From JBBDMU01 sp040905685 (lineage in GTDB: Bacteria; Bacteroidota; Rhodothermia; Balneolales; Natronogracilivirgulaceae), in NCBI GenBank assembly GCA_040905685.1, contig JBBDRB010000070.1, forward strand, positions 44,988 through 108,987: 64,000 bases of DNA, read 5' to 3'. This document shows positions 9,451-17,624 of the stretch, piece by piece. The translations under genes were made by a program, and so were the position numbers. Positions within the stretch are counted from its first letter, which is position 1; each line of letters opens with the position of its first letter. The notes beneath the pieces were generated by a model. It ran no database searches and was not told the DNA's origin. It was given only the letters and a program-made list of their open reading frames with translations.

Positions 9451-11916
9451 ATGAGCATACTTGAAAAATTAGGACTTGGAAGGAAGAAACGCCCTCCTCT
9501 GGTTTATAATTCGGGGAAGAGGAAAAAAGACGAGCAGGGAACCTACCTGTCTGAAAAAAAATACATTAAGCCCATTATCTCCCTGCTGTTCCTGGTCTTG
9601 CTGATCGTGCTCTATCCGCGTACCAATATTCAGGATGTTAATGTACAGATCGGTGAGCCGTGGAGAGACAGTGATCTCACGGCCCAGTTTACATTCAGCC
9701 TCATTAAAGATGAGGATGAAATAGAGGAAGAGGTTGAACAGGTTGAAACCTATACCGTACCTATTTTCCATAAACATGAGAACGCCGATATTCGCATTCA
9801 GGCGCGCGTCGATTCCCTGTTCCGGAGCTTTACCCCGGTGCTCGAAGGGTATGCAGCCTGGAAAAAAAGCAAGGCCGGAGAAACGGAGACCGTAAGGGAA
9901 GACAGCGTTGCTTTTGTACGGCAACTGGAACAGTCGGGGATAGGGCTTAACGACAGTGGCTGGAAAGTGCTGCTGGATGATTATGCCAGGATCAAATTAC
10001 AGGAAGCGGGAGGGCGAAATCCGGTTACGAGCGAATTTATCGGCATCGATATACGATTGAAACTGGAACAGATCATAGCTGAAAACTTAAACAACGGGGT
10101 TATTAATGTCCCGAAATCCGAGTTGAATCTAAGCGAAATTACCGTCCGCAATCAGCAGGACAGGACCGAGCGGAGCTATAGTGTACAGAACGTCCGAGAC
10201 CGGGCGCAAAGCCGTGAATATGCCCGTTTTTCGCTATCCAATCAATTGGAAGAGGGTCCCGCCGGTACGGCCTATCAGCTGTTTACCCTGGTCATGGAAC
10301 CCAACCTGATCTATAATGAAGAGGAAACCCAGGCCCGGATCAACGACGGACTCGATGAGATTTCTCCGACCAAGGGGGCCGTGGCCGCAGGACAGGTTAT
10401 CATCAGGCGTGGTGATCTGATCACCACGGATAAGTACACCATGCTGGAAAGCCTGGCCATAGCTCAGGCTAACCGGGCTACCGATCTTGAACGCTGGCAG
10501 CGGTATCTCGGCGAGGCCCTGGTCTTGCTGACCATTTTCATTGTGTTCTTCATGTACATCTATCTGTACCGGCGCAACATCTATGAAAATAACGCCATGT
10601 TCCTGCTGGTTTTCCTGGTCATCTCGCTGGTGTGCACGGCCAGTGCTTTGCTGGGTAGCATGGAGGGTTTTTCCCCTTATATGATCCCCGTGGCCCTGGC
10701 TCCCATTATACTCACCATTATTTTTGACTCCCGGGTGGGGCTGATGACCACGATGACCGTGGCGCTGATCACCGCCTTTATGCACGGCAATAACTTCGAA
10801 TATGTCTTTGCTACCATGGTTGCCTGCAGCCTGGCCGTTTATTCCGTACGCGATATAAAAAACAGCAGCCAGTTCTATCTGACTACACCGGTCCTGCTGT
10901 ATGCCTCTTATATTTTCGTCTTATTCGCTTTTACCATGACCAAGCTTGGCGGTTGGGGGACCTTTATGAATAATCTCGGTCTGCTCGTTCCCAATGCCAT
11001 GGGTATATGGCTCACGGCCCCTCTGATCTGGTTGATCGAGAGGACCTTCAAGGTGACCACGGATGTGACGCTGCTTGAGCTTAGCGACACCAACAGACCC
11101 GTTCTCAAAGACCTGATGAACAGGGCGCCCGGAACCTTTCACCACAGTTTGCAGGTAGCCAACCTCTCGGAAGCGGCGGCCGCTTCCATTGGGGCGAACT
11201 CCCTGATGTGCCGGGTCGGCGGCCTGTATCATGATATTGGAAAGCTGGATAAACCCGATTACTATGTGGAAAATCAATCCGGGCGAAACGAACATGACAA
11301 GCTCAAACCCCGCATGAGCGCATTGGTCATTAAAAACCATGTGAGCAAAGGGGTGAAAATGGCCTATGAGATCAGCCTGCCGGAAGTGCTGATCGACTTT
11401 ATCCGCATGCATCACGGGACTTCCCTCATCCGCTTTTTCTATGATAAGGCATCCCAACAGCCTGATAACAAGCAGGAAGTGCAGGAAGAAGATTTCCGGT
11501 ATGACGGACCCATCCCCAATACCAAAGAAACGGGCATCCTGCTGCTGGCCGACGGGGTGGAGGCGGCTTCCAGGGCGATGACCGATCCCAGTTATTCCAA
11601 ACTGGAAAACCTGGTCAACCGGCTGGTCGAAGAACGCATGGCTGAAGGGCAGCTAAACAATTGTTCCCTCACGTTCCAGAACCTGACGATCATCAAAGAA
11701 AGCTTTTTAAAGATACTGGTAGGCATGTACCATGGCCGCGTGAAATATCCGGATCAGGACAAGCATGACAGAGCCGTTCCGGGTGAAAAAGGTGAAAATC
11801 CCGAAAAACCCGATCATTCAGGAAAGTCGGTGCAGGCCGAAAAGCCGGCGGGAAATGAAAGACCGGGAAGCGAGGAAGAACAGCCCGATGAAAAAAGTCC
11901 GACCCAGGTCCAATAG
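9451..11916 (+). CDS. PgpH/YqfF-like 7TM-HD phosphohydrolase (probable c-di-AMP phosphodiesterase)
   Basis: Membrane-bound HD-domain phosphohydrolase of 821 residues. The layout is a first transmembrane helix (about 39-56), a large extracytoplasmic region (to ~350), a block of seven helices (~355-545), and a cytoplasmic HD domain containing HDIGKLDKPDYY with metal ligands H594 and D595. This is the 7TM-7TMR-HD architecture of PgpH, which degrades cyclic di-AMP in Firmicutes; the same activity is likely but not certain here. The last ~45 residues are a charged Glu/Lys/Pro-rich tail. It ends 6 bases before xerD. Confidence 0.88.
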   Translation: MSILEKLGLGRKKRPPLVYNSGKRKKDEQGTYLSEKKYIKPIISLLFLVLLIVLYPRTNIQDVNVQIGEPWRDSDLTAQFTFSLIKDEDEIEEEVEQVETYTVPIFHKHENADIRIQARVDSLFRSFTPVLEGYAAWKKSKAGETETVREDSVAFVRQLEQSGIGLNDSGWKVLLDDYARIKLQEAGGRNPVTSEFIGIDIRLKLEQIIAENLNNGVINVPKSELNLSEITVRNQQDRTERSYSVQNVRDRAQSREYARFSLSNQLEEGPAGTAYQLFTLVMEPNLIYNEEETQARINDGLDEISPTKGAVAAGQVIIRRGDLITTDKYTMLESLAIAQANRATDLERWQRYLGEALVLLTIFIVFFMYIYLYRRNIYENNAMFLLVFLVISLVCTASALLGSMEGFSPYMIPVALAPIILTIIFDSRVGLMTTMTVALITAFMHGNNFEYVFATMVACSLAVYSVRDIKNSSQFYLTTPVLLYASYIFVLFAFTMTKLGGWGTFMNNLGLLVPNAMGIWLTAPLIWLIERTFKVTTDVTLLELSDTNRPVLKDLMNRAPGTFHHSLQVANLSEAAAASIGANSLMCRVGGLYHDIGKLDKPDYYVENQSGRNEHDKLKPRMSALVIKNHVSKGVKMAYEISLPEVLIDFIRMHHGTSLIRFFYDKASQQPDNKQEVQEEDFRYDGPIPNTKETGILLLADGVEAASRAMTDPSYSKLENLVNRLVEERMAEGQLNNCSLTFQNLTIIKESFLKILVGMYHGRVKYPDQDKHDRAVPGEKGENPEKPDHSGKSVQAEKPAGNERPGSEEEQPDEKSPTQVQ

Positions 11917-11922
11917 CCTCTG

Positions 11923-12831
11923 ATGGAAAAGTACTTTTTTGATGAGCTAAAGCTGTACCTGGGATTTCTGACCCTTGAAAAAGGCCTCTCGGAAGCCTCC
12001 ATAAAATCGTATAAAAACGACCTGCAGCGGTACCTGTATTTCGTTCATCATGACCTGACCGTCTACAAACTCGGGGGGATATCCCTCCGGCATATTGAAG
12101 ATTACCTGCAGGAACTCATGGAGATGAGTCTGGCTGTAACCACCATAGCCCGTAACATTTCAAGCATCCGCAGTTTCCATGAATTTGCAGTAGTGGAAGG
12201 CTGGTGTAAAGCCAATCCGGCCGAACTGCTGCAAATACCCCAAAAAGCCATGAAGCTGCCTGACGTGCTCGATCAGGACGAGGTTAACCGTTTGCTGTCG
12301 TCCTTTGACAGGGAAACCAATGCCGGCATCCGGGATTCGGCCATACTGGAATGCATGTATGCCACGGGCATGAGGGTGAGTGAAGTCGTTCAGCTTCGCC
12401 TGGATCAGCTGTTTCTGGAAACCGGGTTTATAAAGGTAGTGGGAAAGGGAAGCAAGGAAAGGCTGGTGCCCATAGGCAGGACCGCCACCGTGGCTTTGCA
12501 GGATTACATCGCCATCAGGGCCCGTTTTGTCAGGGATCCCGAAAAAAGCAAGAACACCGTTTTTCTGAACATCAAGCTGGGCAGTCCCTTTTCCCGCATG
12601 AGTATTTGGAAAATGGTGAAAAAGGCCGCCCACAGGGCGGGAATCGAAAAGAAGGTGAATCCCCATACGCTGCGCCATTCCTTTGCAACCCATTTGCTCG
12701 AAGGGGGTGCCGATCTCCGCGCCGTACAGGAAATGCTTGGCCACGTTTCCATATTGACCACAGAGATCTACACTCATGTAAACCGTTCGTTCCTGCATGA
12801 GGTGCATAAATCATTCCACCCCAGGGCGTGA
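11923..12831 (+). CDS. xerD: Tyrosine recombinase XerD
   Basis: Site-specific tyrosine recombinase of 302 residues, the size of XerC/XerD, which resolve chromosome dimers at dif during division. The N-terminal SAM-like core-binding domain occupies about 1-105. The catalytic residues are all present: R151 (ATGMRVSE), K175, H248-x-x-R251 (PHTLRHS), H274 and the nucleophile Y283. Housekeeping neighbours and the absence of phage genes or attachment repeats argue against a prophage integrase. XerD is preferred over XerC from its general look only. The stop lies 24 bases before the assembly gap, so the gene itself is complete. Confidence 0.88.
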   Translation: MEKYFFDELKLYLGFLTLEKGLSEASIKSYKNDLQRYLYFVHHDLTVYKLGGISLRHIEDYLQELMEMSLAVTTIARNISSIRSFHEFAVVEGWCKANPAELLQIPQKAMKLPDVLDQDEVNRLLSSFDRETNAGIRDSAILECMYATGMRVSEVVQLRLDQLFLETGFIKVVGKGSKERLVPIGRTATVALQDYIAIRARFVRDPEKSKNTVFLNIKLGSPFSRMSIWKMVKKAAHRAGIEKKVNPHTLRHSFATHLLEGGADLRAVQEMLGHVSILTTEIYTHVNRSFLHEVHKSFHPRA

Positions 12832-12855
12832 GCGAGCTGCCCCATGGCTGCTTGT

Positions 12856-12955
12856 NNNNNNNNNNNNNNNNNNNNNNNNNNNNNNNNNNNNNNNNNNNNN
12901 NNNNNNNNNNNNNNNNNNNNNNNNNNNNNNNNNNNNNNNNNNNNNNNNNNNNNNN
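12856..12955. other. Assembly gap (100 N)
   Basis: A run of exactly 100 undetermined bases, the conventional placeholder for a scaffold join of unknown size. It cuts off the 3' end of the phosphofructokinase gene and may hide other sequence. Open frames that read across it have no meaning. Confidence 0.99.
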
Positions 12956-14265
12956 CCGTCGGCCTGGGGCACGCCGAGCCCGTTTATCGAAACCCCGCTG
13001 CTTTGATATAGCAGGTCATTTTCGATGACCGGCAGAAACCGTTTGCGAAAAGCTTCGGGTGACAAACCCACGATGGAGGAATACTTTTTCAGTTCATGCT
13101 CATCCTCAAAATCCGTTCTTTTAAGGCGCAGCATGTATCGGCGGGCTATTTTAAAGTACTCACTGTTGACATCGACCATCCTGACCCTGGTCTTGTTGGT
13201 TTTCTTGTCGAGGATGTCTTTAAAATACATAGGCACAAAGTTTCCCTCCTGAATGGAGACCATGGCCGCATTGCCGCCGTCGAGGATAAACTGTGCGGCG
13301 GAGTGGCCAAGGTCGCGGGTGTATTCCATATCAAAAGGTATGGGATCGGCGCAGCGGACTTCATAACCAATGTCTTTAGCCACGATAGTCGTTTTTATAC
13401 CCAGCTCCGACAGCCTCTTCTGGACTTCCTGTTTGATTATGCGCCCGAAATCAACCTCGGCGATGCGCAGATTGTCATGCTCGTCAAGCTCAACTTCGGC
13501 TATCCTGGCCAGCTCTTTGGGATCGAGGCGTTCGACCAGGCCCTCGGCCAATACGGCCACCCCGTCTTCACGTCCATAGCTGAGGCGCTTGATGATGGCC
13601 CCGACCAGGACATCGGCCATGCTTTCAATGGAAATGTATTGGCCTTTGAATTCCTCCGAGATCAGGGTCATGGAAGCTCCGGCCGCTTTTCCGATCCCCA
13701 GGGCCAGGTGACCCGCCTTGCGGCCCATGGCGACGGCAAAATACCATCTGGAGGTTGTCGTGGCATCGACCATCAGATTTTTTACGATCTCCACCCCGAT
13801 ATGGCGGGCTGTCTGATAACCGAATGTCGGGATGCCGTGCGGCAGATCAAGGTCATTGTCGATGGTCTTCGGAACATGGACGACCCGGAGGCGGCCGGCT
13901 GCGGCTTTTTCAAGGGTCATGGCGCTGAAAGCGGTATCGTCACCCCCTATGGTGATCAGTTTATCGACGTTGAGGCGAATCAGGGAAGAGATCACATTTT
14001 CAAGGTGCTGCTTGTTTTTCGTTGGGTTATCACGGGCTATGCCCAGGAAAGAGCCGCCCCGGAAATGAATGCGGCTTACATTATCAATGGTGAGCTCGTT
14101 AATATGCTCAATATCTCCCTGCATTATCCATTTAAATCCATCGCGTAATCCAATGACCTCAACCCCCGCTAAAGCGGCACGTATGGTGACCGACCCGATG
14201 ACACTGTTAATACCGGGTGCGGGTCCGCCGGCCACCAGAATGGCCATTTTTTTTGATGCTGACAT
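12956..14265 (-). CDS. 6-phosphofructokinase, PPi-dependent type (3' partial at gap)
   Basis: Phosphofructokinase converting fructose 6-phosphate to fructose 1,6-bisphosphate. The N-terminal half carries the family signatures, but with GGDD (107-110) and PKTIDND (132-138). ATP-dependent enzymes have Gly at the second position of each motif (GGDG, PGTIDND); Asp110 and Lys133 are the residues established as marking pyrophosphate-dependent enzymes, so this one should use PPi and work reversibly. About 436 residues are visible; the last few, and the stop codon, are lost in the N run. ATG 14265 is supported by an upstream AAAAAGGAT. A likely promoter lies at 14317-14345. It stands alone on the minus strand. 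Confidence 0.88.
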
Positions 14266-14316
14266 AATATCCTTTTTTAGTTCATTCAGGAAATATCACA
14301 AGGATTTTCCTTTTCC

Positions 14317-14345
14317 ATTTCATTCATTTGCATGAAGCCTGTCAA
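14317..14345 (-). promoter_or_regulatory. Candidate sigma70-type promoter of the phosphofructokinase gene
   Basis: On the minus strand TTGACA (14345-14340) is followed after 17 bases by TGAAAT (14322-14317), about 50 bases before the start codon. The -35 is a perfect match and the -10 matches at four of six positions. Promoter consensus in this phylum can differ, so this is tentative. Confidence 0.35.
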
Positions 14346-14391
14346 TATACTTAATTATAGAATTTTAATGAAGCTAACTTCTCAGTAAATG

Positions 14392-15063
14392 CTAATCTGC
14401 GCTCAGCGGTTCCACATTTTCCAAAGCAAAAGCTTCTTCAAGGGCTTCGATGCCGAGTCCGCGTCGGATGATAACAGGATTATCGCCGGTCATATTAATA
14501 ATAGTGGATTGCCGGGTTTGAAGAGGCCGTTCATCATCAACGATAATATCCACTAGTTTATCCATCTTCTGCATCAGTTTTTCCCTGGTCAGCTCACCAA
14601 ATCCGTTGTCATTCATTTCCGGTGTTTTGGCCGTGGCGGCAATCAGCGGCATGCCTAATTCAGCAATAAGTTCCTGGCATATCGGAGCGTCGGGAACACG
14701 GAAGCCGATGGTGTCTCTGCGCGGGTGAAGCAACAGCTTGGGTACTTCTTTCGTCGACGGCAAGACAAAGGTATAGGGACCGGGGATCAGTCGTTTTATG
14801 ATCTTGAAATTATGGTCAGACAACTGAGCAAATTTAGAGATGCCGGCCAGGGAATCACAAATCAAGGTAAAAAGGTGATCTTTGGCTAAATGCCGGATGA
14901 TGCGAATTCGGTCTACACCTTTTTTGTTGTTGTAGCAGCAGCCCAGGGCGTATTGGCTGTCGGTAGGGAACAGAGCAACCGAGCCGCTGTTAAGCTGGTC
15001 GGCGAGCGCAAAAATTTTCTTTCTGTGGGGGGTCTGGGGATGAAGCTTGATTTTTTGAGCCAT
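14392..15063 (-). CDS. TsaC/YrdC/YciO-family L-threonylcarbamoyladenylate synthase
   Basis: YrdC-fold protein of 223 residues. TsaC/Sua5 makes threonylcarbamoyl-AMP for the t6A37 modification of ANN-decoding tRNAs. The visible family motifs are the N-terminal GSVALFPTDSQYALGC, the Lys/Arg-rich nucleotide-binding surface (IRIIRHLAKDH), GPYTFVLPST and the DTIGFRVPD segment. It lacks the extra C-terminal Sua5 domain, so it is of the short type. The sequence (SQYALG where TsaC usually has TVYGLG/TETVYGL) looks closer to the YciO branch, whose physiological role is less clear. It lies upstream of the phosphofructokinase gene on the same strand with 126 bases between them. Confidence 0.85.
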   Translation of the reverse strand: MAQKIKLHPQTPHRKKIFALADQLNSGSVALFPTDSQYALGCCYNNKKGVDRIRIIRHLAKDHLFTLICDSLAGISKFAQLSDHNFKIIKRLIPGPYTFVLPSTKEVPKLLLHPRRDTIGFRVPDAPICQELIAELGMPLIAATAKTPEMNDNGFGELTREKLMQKMDKLVDIIVDDERPLQTRQSTIINMTGDNPVIIRRGLGIEALEEAFALENVEPLSAD

Positions 15064-15149
15064 TTTTACCTGATTTTTGATGTTAGACTTAATTTTTCAT
15101 CTGGTGAATAATGCCTTTTTGAATTTCATGTGTTCTCTCTTTAATGAAC

Positions 15150-15163
15150 TTAATCGATATTAA
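15150..15163. promoter_or_regulatory. Palindromic site TTAAT-N4-ATTAA upstream of UPF0173 gene
   Basis: TTAATCGATATTAA lies in the divergent spacer between the TsaC-like gene (minus) and the UPF0173 hydrolase (plus, start 15265). The arms are a perfect 5-base inverted repeat with a 4-base centre, the same spacing as Crp/Fnr-family boxes. The same pattern occurs at 32796 and 46876. AT-rich DNA makes chance matches possible. Confidence 0.25.
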
Positions 15164-15264
15164 TTACTTGAAAAATTAAAAAATTCATTTTTTATAACAT
15201 ATAGATTTGAACGCTCCGATGCTTTGCGAACTTACCATTCTATGAACCTGAAAACCCAAGTGAC

Positions 15265-15999
15265 ATGAATACACAAGTACAGGCCTTCTGGCTCGGCCAC
15301 TCGGCATTCAAGCTGGTCAGCCCGAAAGGCAGCATCATCTATGTTGACCCTTTTTTAACCGGGAATCCACAAACGCCGGATTCCGAGAAAGCTCCCGAGG
15401 CGATCGATTATATCTTGCTTACCCATGGTCATGACGATCATGTCGGCGATACGCTGGACCTGGCGGGGAAAACCGGAGCCAGGGTACTTTCGATCGTTGA
15501 GCTTTCAGCCTTATTGGTCAGGGACGGCCTTCCTGAAGATCAGGCCATCGAAATGAATAAAGGCGGAACGGTCCAATTTGACGATTTTAAAGTCACCATG
15601 ACCTCGGCCAATCATTCCTCCTCGTATAACGGGCAGTATGCCGGAGATCCGGCCGGACTGATTATTCATTTTGAGGACGATATTAAGGTCTACCATGCCG
15701 GTGATACCAATATTATGATGGATTTCAAGCTCTATTGGGAATTATACCGTCCCGAAGTAGCGCTGCTGCCTGTCGGAGACCATTATGTAATGAGCCCGGA
15801 GGAGGCATCCTATTCGTGCAAGCTACTGAGACCGAAGCTGGCCATACCCATACATTACGGAACGTTCCCGGTTTTGACGGGCTCTCCGGAAGAATTTAAA
15901 CAGGTGACGGAAGAACGCTCCAAAGGCAAAACCAGAGTCGTTATACCCGAAGCCGGGACCAATTTTCTGGAAGAGGAAGAAGGTCCGTCTGAATCCTGA
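15265..15999 (+). CDS. UPF0173 metal-dependent hydrolase (metallo-beta-lactamase fold)
   Basis: Cytoplasmic protein of 244 residues with the metallo-beta-lactamase fold. The metal motif HGHDDH (residues 54-59) is intact and is followed by a further His (ANHSSS), HAGDTN and the final IPIHYGTFP. This set defines the UPF0173/YtkL group, for which no physiological substrate is established. There is no signal peptide. It is flanked by unrelated genes and preceded by a ~200-base AT-rich spacer shared with the divergent TsaC-like gene. Confidence 0.88.
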   Translation: MNTQVQAFWLGHSAFKLVSPKGSIIYVDPFLTGNPQTPDSEKAPEAIDYILLTHGHDDHVGDTLDLAGKTGARVLSIVELSALLVRDGLPEDQAIEMNKGGTVQFDDFKVTMTSANHSSSYNGQYAGDPAGLIIHFEDDIKVYHAGDTNIMMDFKLYWELYRPEVALLPVGDHYVMSPEEASYSCKLLRPKLAIPIHYGTFPVLTGSPEEFKQVTEERSKGKTRVVIPEAGTNFLEEEEGPSES

Positions 16000-16124
16000 G
16001 CACGGCAGGTAATCCGCCGCACCCCTATACTGGATTTTATGACGTTTAAGTGCCTATATTCAGCCTGCGGAAATTATTATTTACAGGCCCTGACTCTTCC
16101 ATTACTATTGTACAGTGAACGTTT

Positions 16125-16691
16125 ATGTCCACCGATATTAAATCAAAGATCACCATTGACGCGCTGAAGAACACCAGCATCTACAAGGTGATCCCGGCGA
16201 TCATACTGACCAGTGCCCTGGTCTTTGCTTTTCTGGTTTGGCTCATCTACTACCATGGGGGAGCTGAATATTCTTCAGGGGTAATCGGCAGGCTGCCGGC
16301 ATTAAACGCCTCATTGAACGGAATCAGTACGGTATTGCTGCTTTTCGGCTATTATTACATTATGCAAAGGAAATTTGAAACCCACATGCGTTTTATGACC
16401 GGCGCATTTGCCAGCTCTTCCCTGTTTCTGGTCAGCTACGTCATCTATCATACGTTTCAGGGCCACACCCCCTTTGAGGGGACGGGTTTCATACGGCCGG
16501 TGTATTTCATCATCCTGATTTCCCATATCCTGTTATCGGCTGCTGTAGTGCCCCTGGTTTTGAGCAGTTTCTATTTTGCCTTTTCCGGCAAGTTCAGCAC
16601 ACACAAAAAATTATCCCGCATTACCTTTCCTGTTTGGCTCTATGTTTCCGTTACCGGCGTTATGATCTTTCTTATTTTAAATGCATGGTAA
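16125..16691 (+). CDS. DUF420 membrane protein (oxidase-assembly associated)
   Basis: Integral membrane protein of 188 residues with five predicted helices (about 24-44, 61-80, 88-110, 124-150 and 164-186). The loop SYVIYHTFQGHTPFEGTG, with a His pair in a helix end, and the HKKLSRITFPVWLYVSVTG segment are typical of DUF420 (YozB-like) proteins. These often sit near heme-copper oxidase or SCO genes and related proteins take part in oxidase maturation, though a defined role here is not known. It stands 259 bases before the actA-F/caa3 operon, in the same orientation, which fits an assembly role. Confidence 0.8.
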   Translation: MSTDIKSKITIDALKNTSIYKVIPAIILTSALVFAFLVWLIYYHGGAEYSSGVIGRLPALNASLNGISTVLLLFGYYYIMQRKFETHMRFMTGAFASSSLFLVSYVIYHTFQGHTPFEGTGFIRPVYFIILISHILLSAAVVPLVLSSFYFAFSGKFSTHKKLSRITFPVWLYVSVTGVMIFLILNAW

Positions 16692-16840
16692 AATTACCTT
16701 AAGGGATAGGCTTATAAAACATAATAAGCTAGGAAGCCTTTTATGGGCCTAAACTTATAGTTTATAAAATTTTAATTATTGTACCAAAAGACAAGCATAT
16801 TAGGAATTTCTGCTTTATCTTAGCTTTGATATTGAACAAA

Positions 16841-16885
16841 GGGTTATCAATGGCAATTATTATTCGATGAAATGAATGATAACCC
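16841..16885. promoter_or_regulatory. 9-base inverted repeat in the leader of the act/cox operon
   Basis: GGGTTATCA (16841-16849) and its exact complement TGATAACCC (16877-16885) are separated by 27 AT-rich bases, 66-110 bases before the actA start. It could be an operator pair or a long-loop RNA hairpin. The surrounding 259-base spacer (16692-16950) holds no recognisable gene; TTGAAC at 16832-16837 just before the repeat might be a -35 element. Confidence 0.4.
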
Positions 16886-16913
16886 GCTTAATTATTTTCT
16901 AAAACTTGCAGTT

Positions 16914-16939
16914 TTCCTGATGGATATCAGGATCAGGAA
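16914..16939 (+). promoter_or_regulatory. Hairpin with two alternative partners just before actA
   Basis: TCCTGAT (16915-16921) pairs with ATCAGGA at 16926-16932 (4-base loop GGAT). The same ATCAGGA is repeated at 16932-16938, where an 8-base pairing TTCCTGAT/ATCAGGAA is possible. The repeat contains AGGA, the only Shine-Dalgarno-like sequence near the actA start at 16951, so either stem could affect ribosome access. Function is inferred. Confidence 0.4.
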
Positions 16940-16950
16940 TTTTAGTATTT

Positions 16951-17598
16951 ATGGCACAAATTTTTCCAAAGTGGGCGAATAACGTTCCAAAACAAATTCA
17001 GCTTGGATTAATAATTGGTCTCACCGGTATTGTTTTTGGGTTTTGGTATTTTGGCTCACCAGAATATCTGGAAGTCGGTTATGCCCCCGAACAGCCCATC
17101 CCCTACAGCCATCAGCTGCACGTTAGCCAGCTTGGCATCGATTGCCGGTACTGTCACGCTTCAGTGGAGATTTCAGCCAAAGCTTCCGTGCCGCCGACAC
17201 AAACCTGCATGGGTTGTCACGAACAAATCGCAGCCGACAGCCCAGCCCTTGAACCCCTCAGGGAGAGTTGGGAAACCGGAGACCCGGTCGAATGGATACG
17301 GGTACATGATCTGCCCGATCACGCTTATTTTGATCACAGCGCTCACGTAAACGTGGGCGTTGGCTGCACCAGCTGCCATGGCCGTGTCGACCGCATGGAG
17401 ACGGTCATGAAAGCAGAATCCATGAGCATGGGCTGGTGCCTGGATTGCCACACTGACCCCGGACCCCATCTGAGGCCGGTCGATCAGGTTACGAATATGG
17501 CCTGGCAGCCGCCCGATGATCAGCACGAGCTCGCGCAAATGATTATTTCCCGGCGGAATATTATCCCGCCTGTCTATTGCAATGCATGTCACAGATAA
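16951..17598 (+). CDS. actA: Alternative complex III subunit ActA, pentaheme cytochrome c
   Basis: Multiheme cytochrome subunit of alternative complex III, the quinol:electron-carrier oxidoreductase that replaces the bc1 complex. An uncleaved anchor helix spans about 18-34. Five CxxCH heme sites are present at residues 65-69, 86-90, 139-143, 163-167 and 210-214, the last ending one residue before the C-terminus, with extra His residues available as sixth ligands. Length (215 aa) and heme count match known ActA proteins. First gene of the respiratory operon, 26 bases before actB, preceded by an inverted repeat and a hairpin in the leader. Confidence 0.95.
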   Translation: MAQIFPKWANNVPKQIQLGLIIGLTGIVFGFWYFGSPEYLEVGYAPEQPIPYSHQLHVSQLGIDCRYCHASVEISAKASVPPTQTCMGCHEQIAADSPALEPLRESWETGDPVEWIRVHDLPDHAYFDHSAHVNVGVGCTSCHGRVDRMETVMKAESMSMGWCLDCHTDPGPHLRPVDQVTNMAWQPPDDQHELAQMIISRRNIIPPVYCNACHR

Positions 17599-17624
17599 AT
17601 CAGCCTTTTTAATACAGCAATAAC

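Noticed and set aside
11923..12831. Tyrosine recombinase as a sign of a phage or integrative element
   Set aside because: Size, motifs and housekeeping neighbours fit XerD; no attachment repeats, tRNA end, relaxase, capsid or transposase genes are nearby.
12797..13028. Open frames reading through the N run near the xerD end
   Set aside because: They contain unknown residues only because of the 100 N placeholder and have no homology on either side.
13096..14148. A 350-codon open frame on the plus strand, opposite the phosphofructokinase gene
   Set aside because: The minus strand carries a clear phosphofructokinase with all signatures; the antisense translation shows no family motif and follows from codon bias.
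16708..16744. Hairpin AGGCTT/AAGCCT followed by TTTT after the DUF420 gene as a terminator
   Set aside because: Only six base pairs with a 20-base loop and a competing GCTTAT/ATAAGC pairing; too weak to call.
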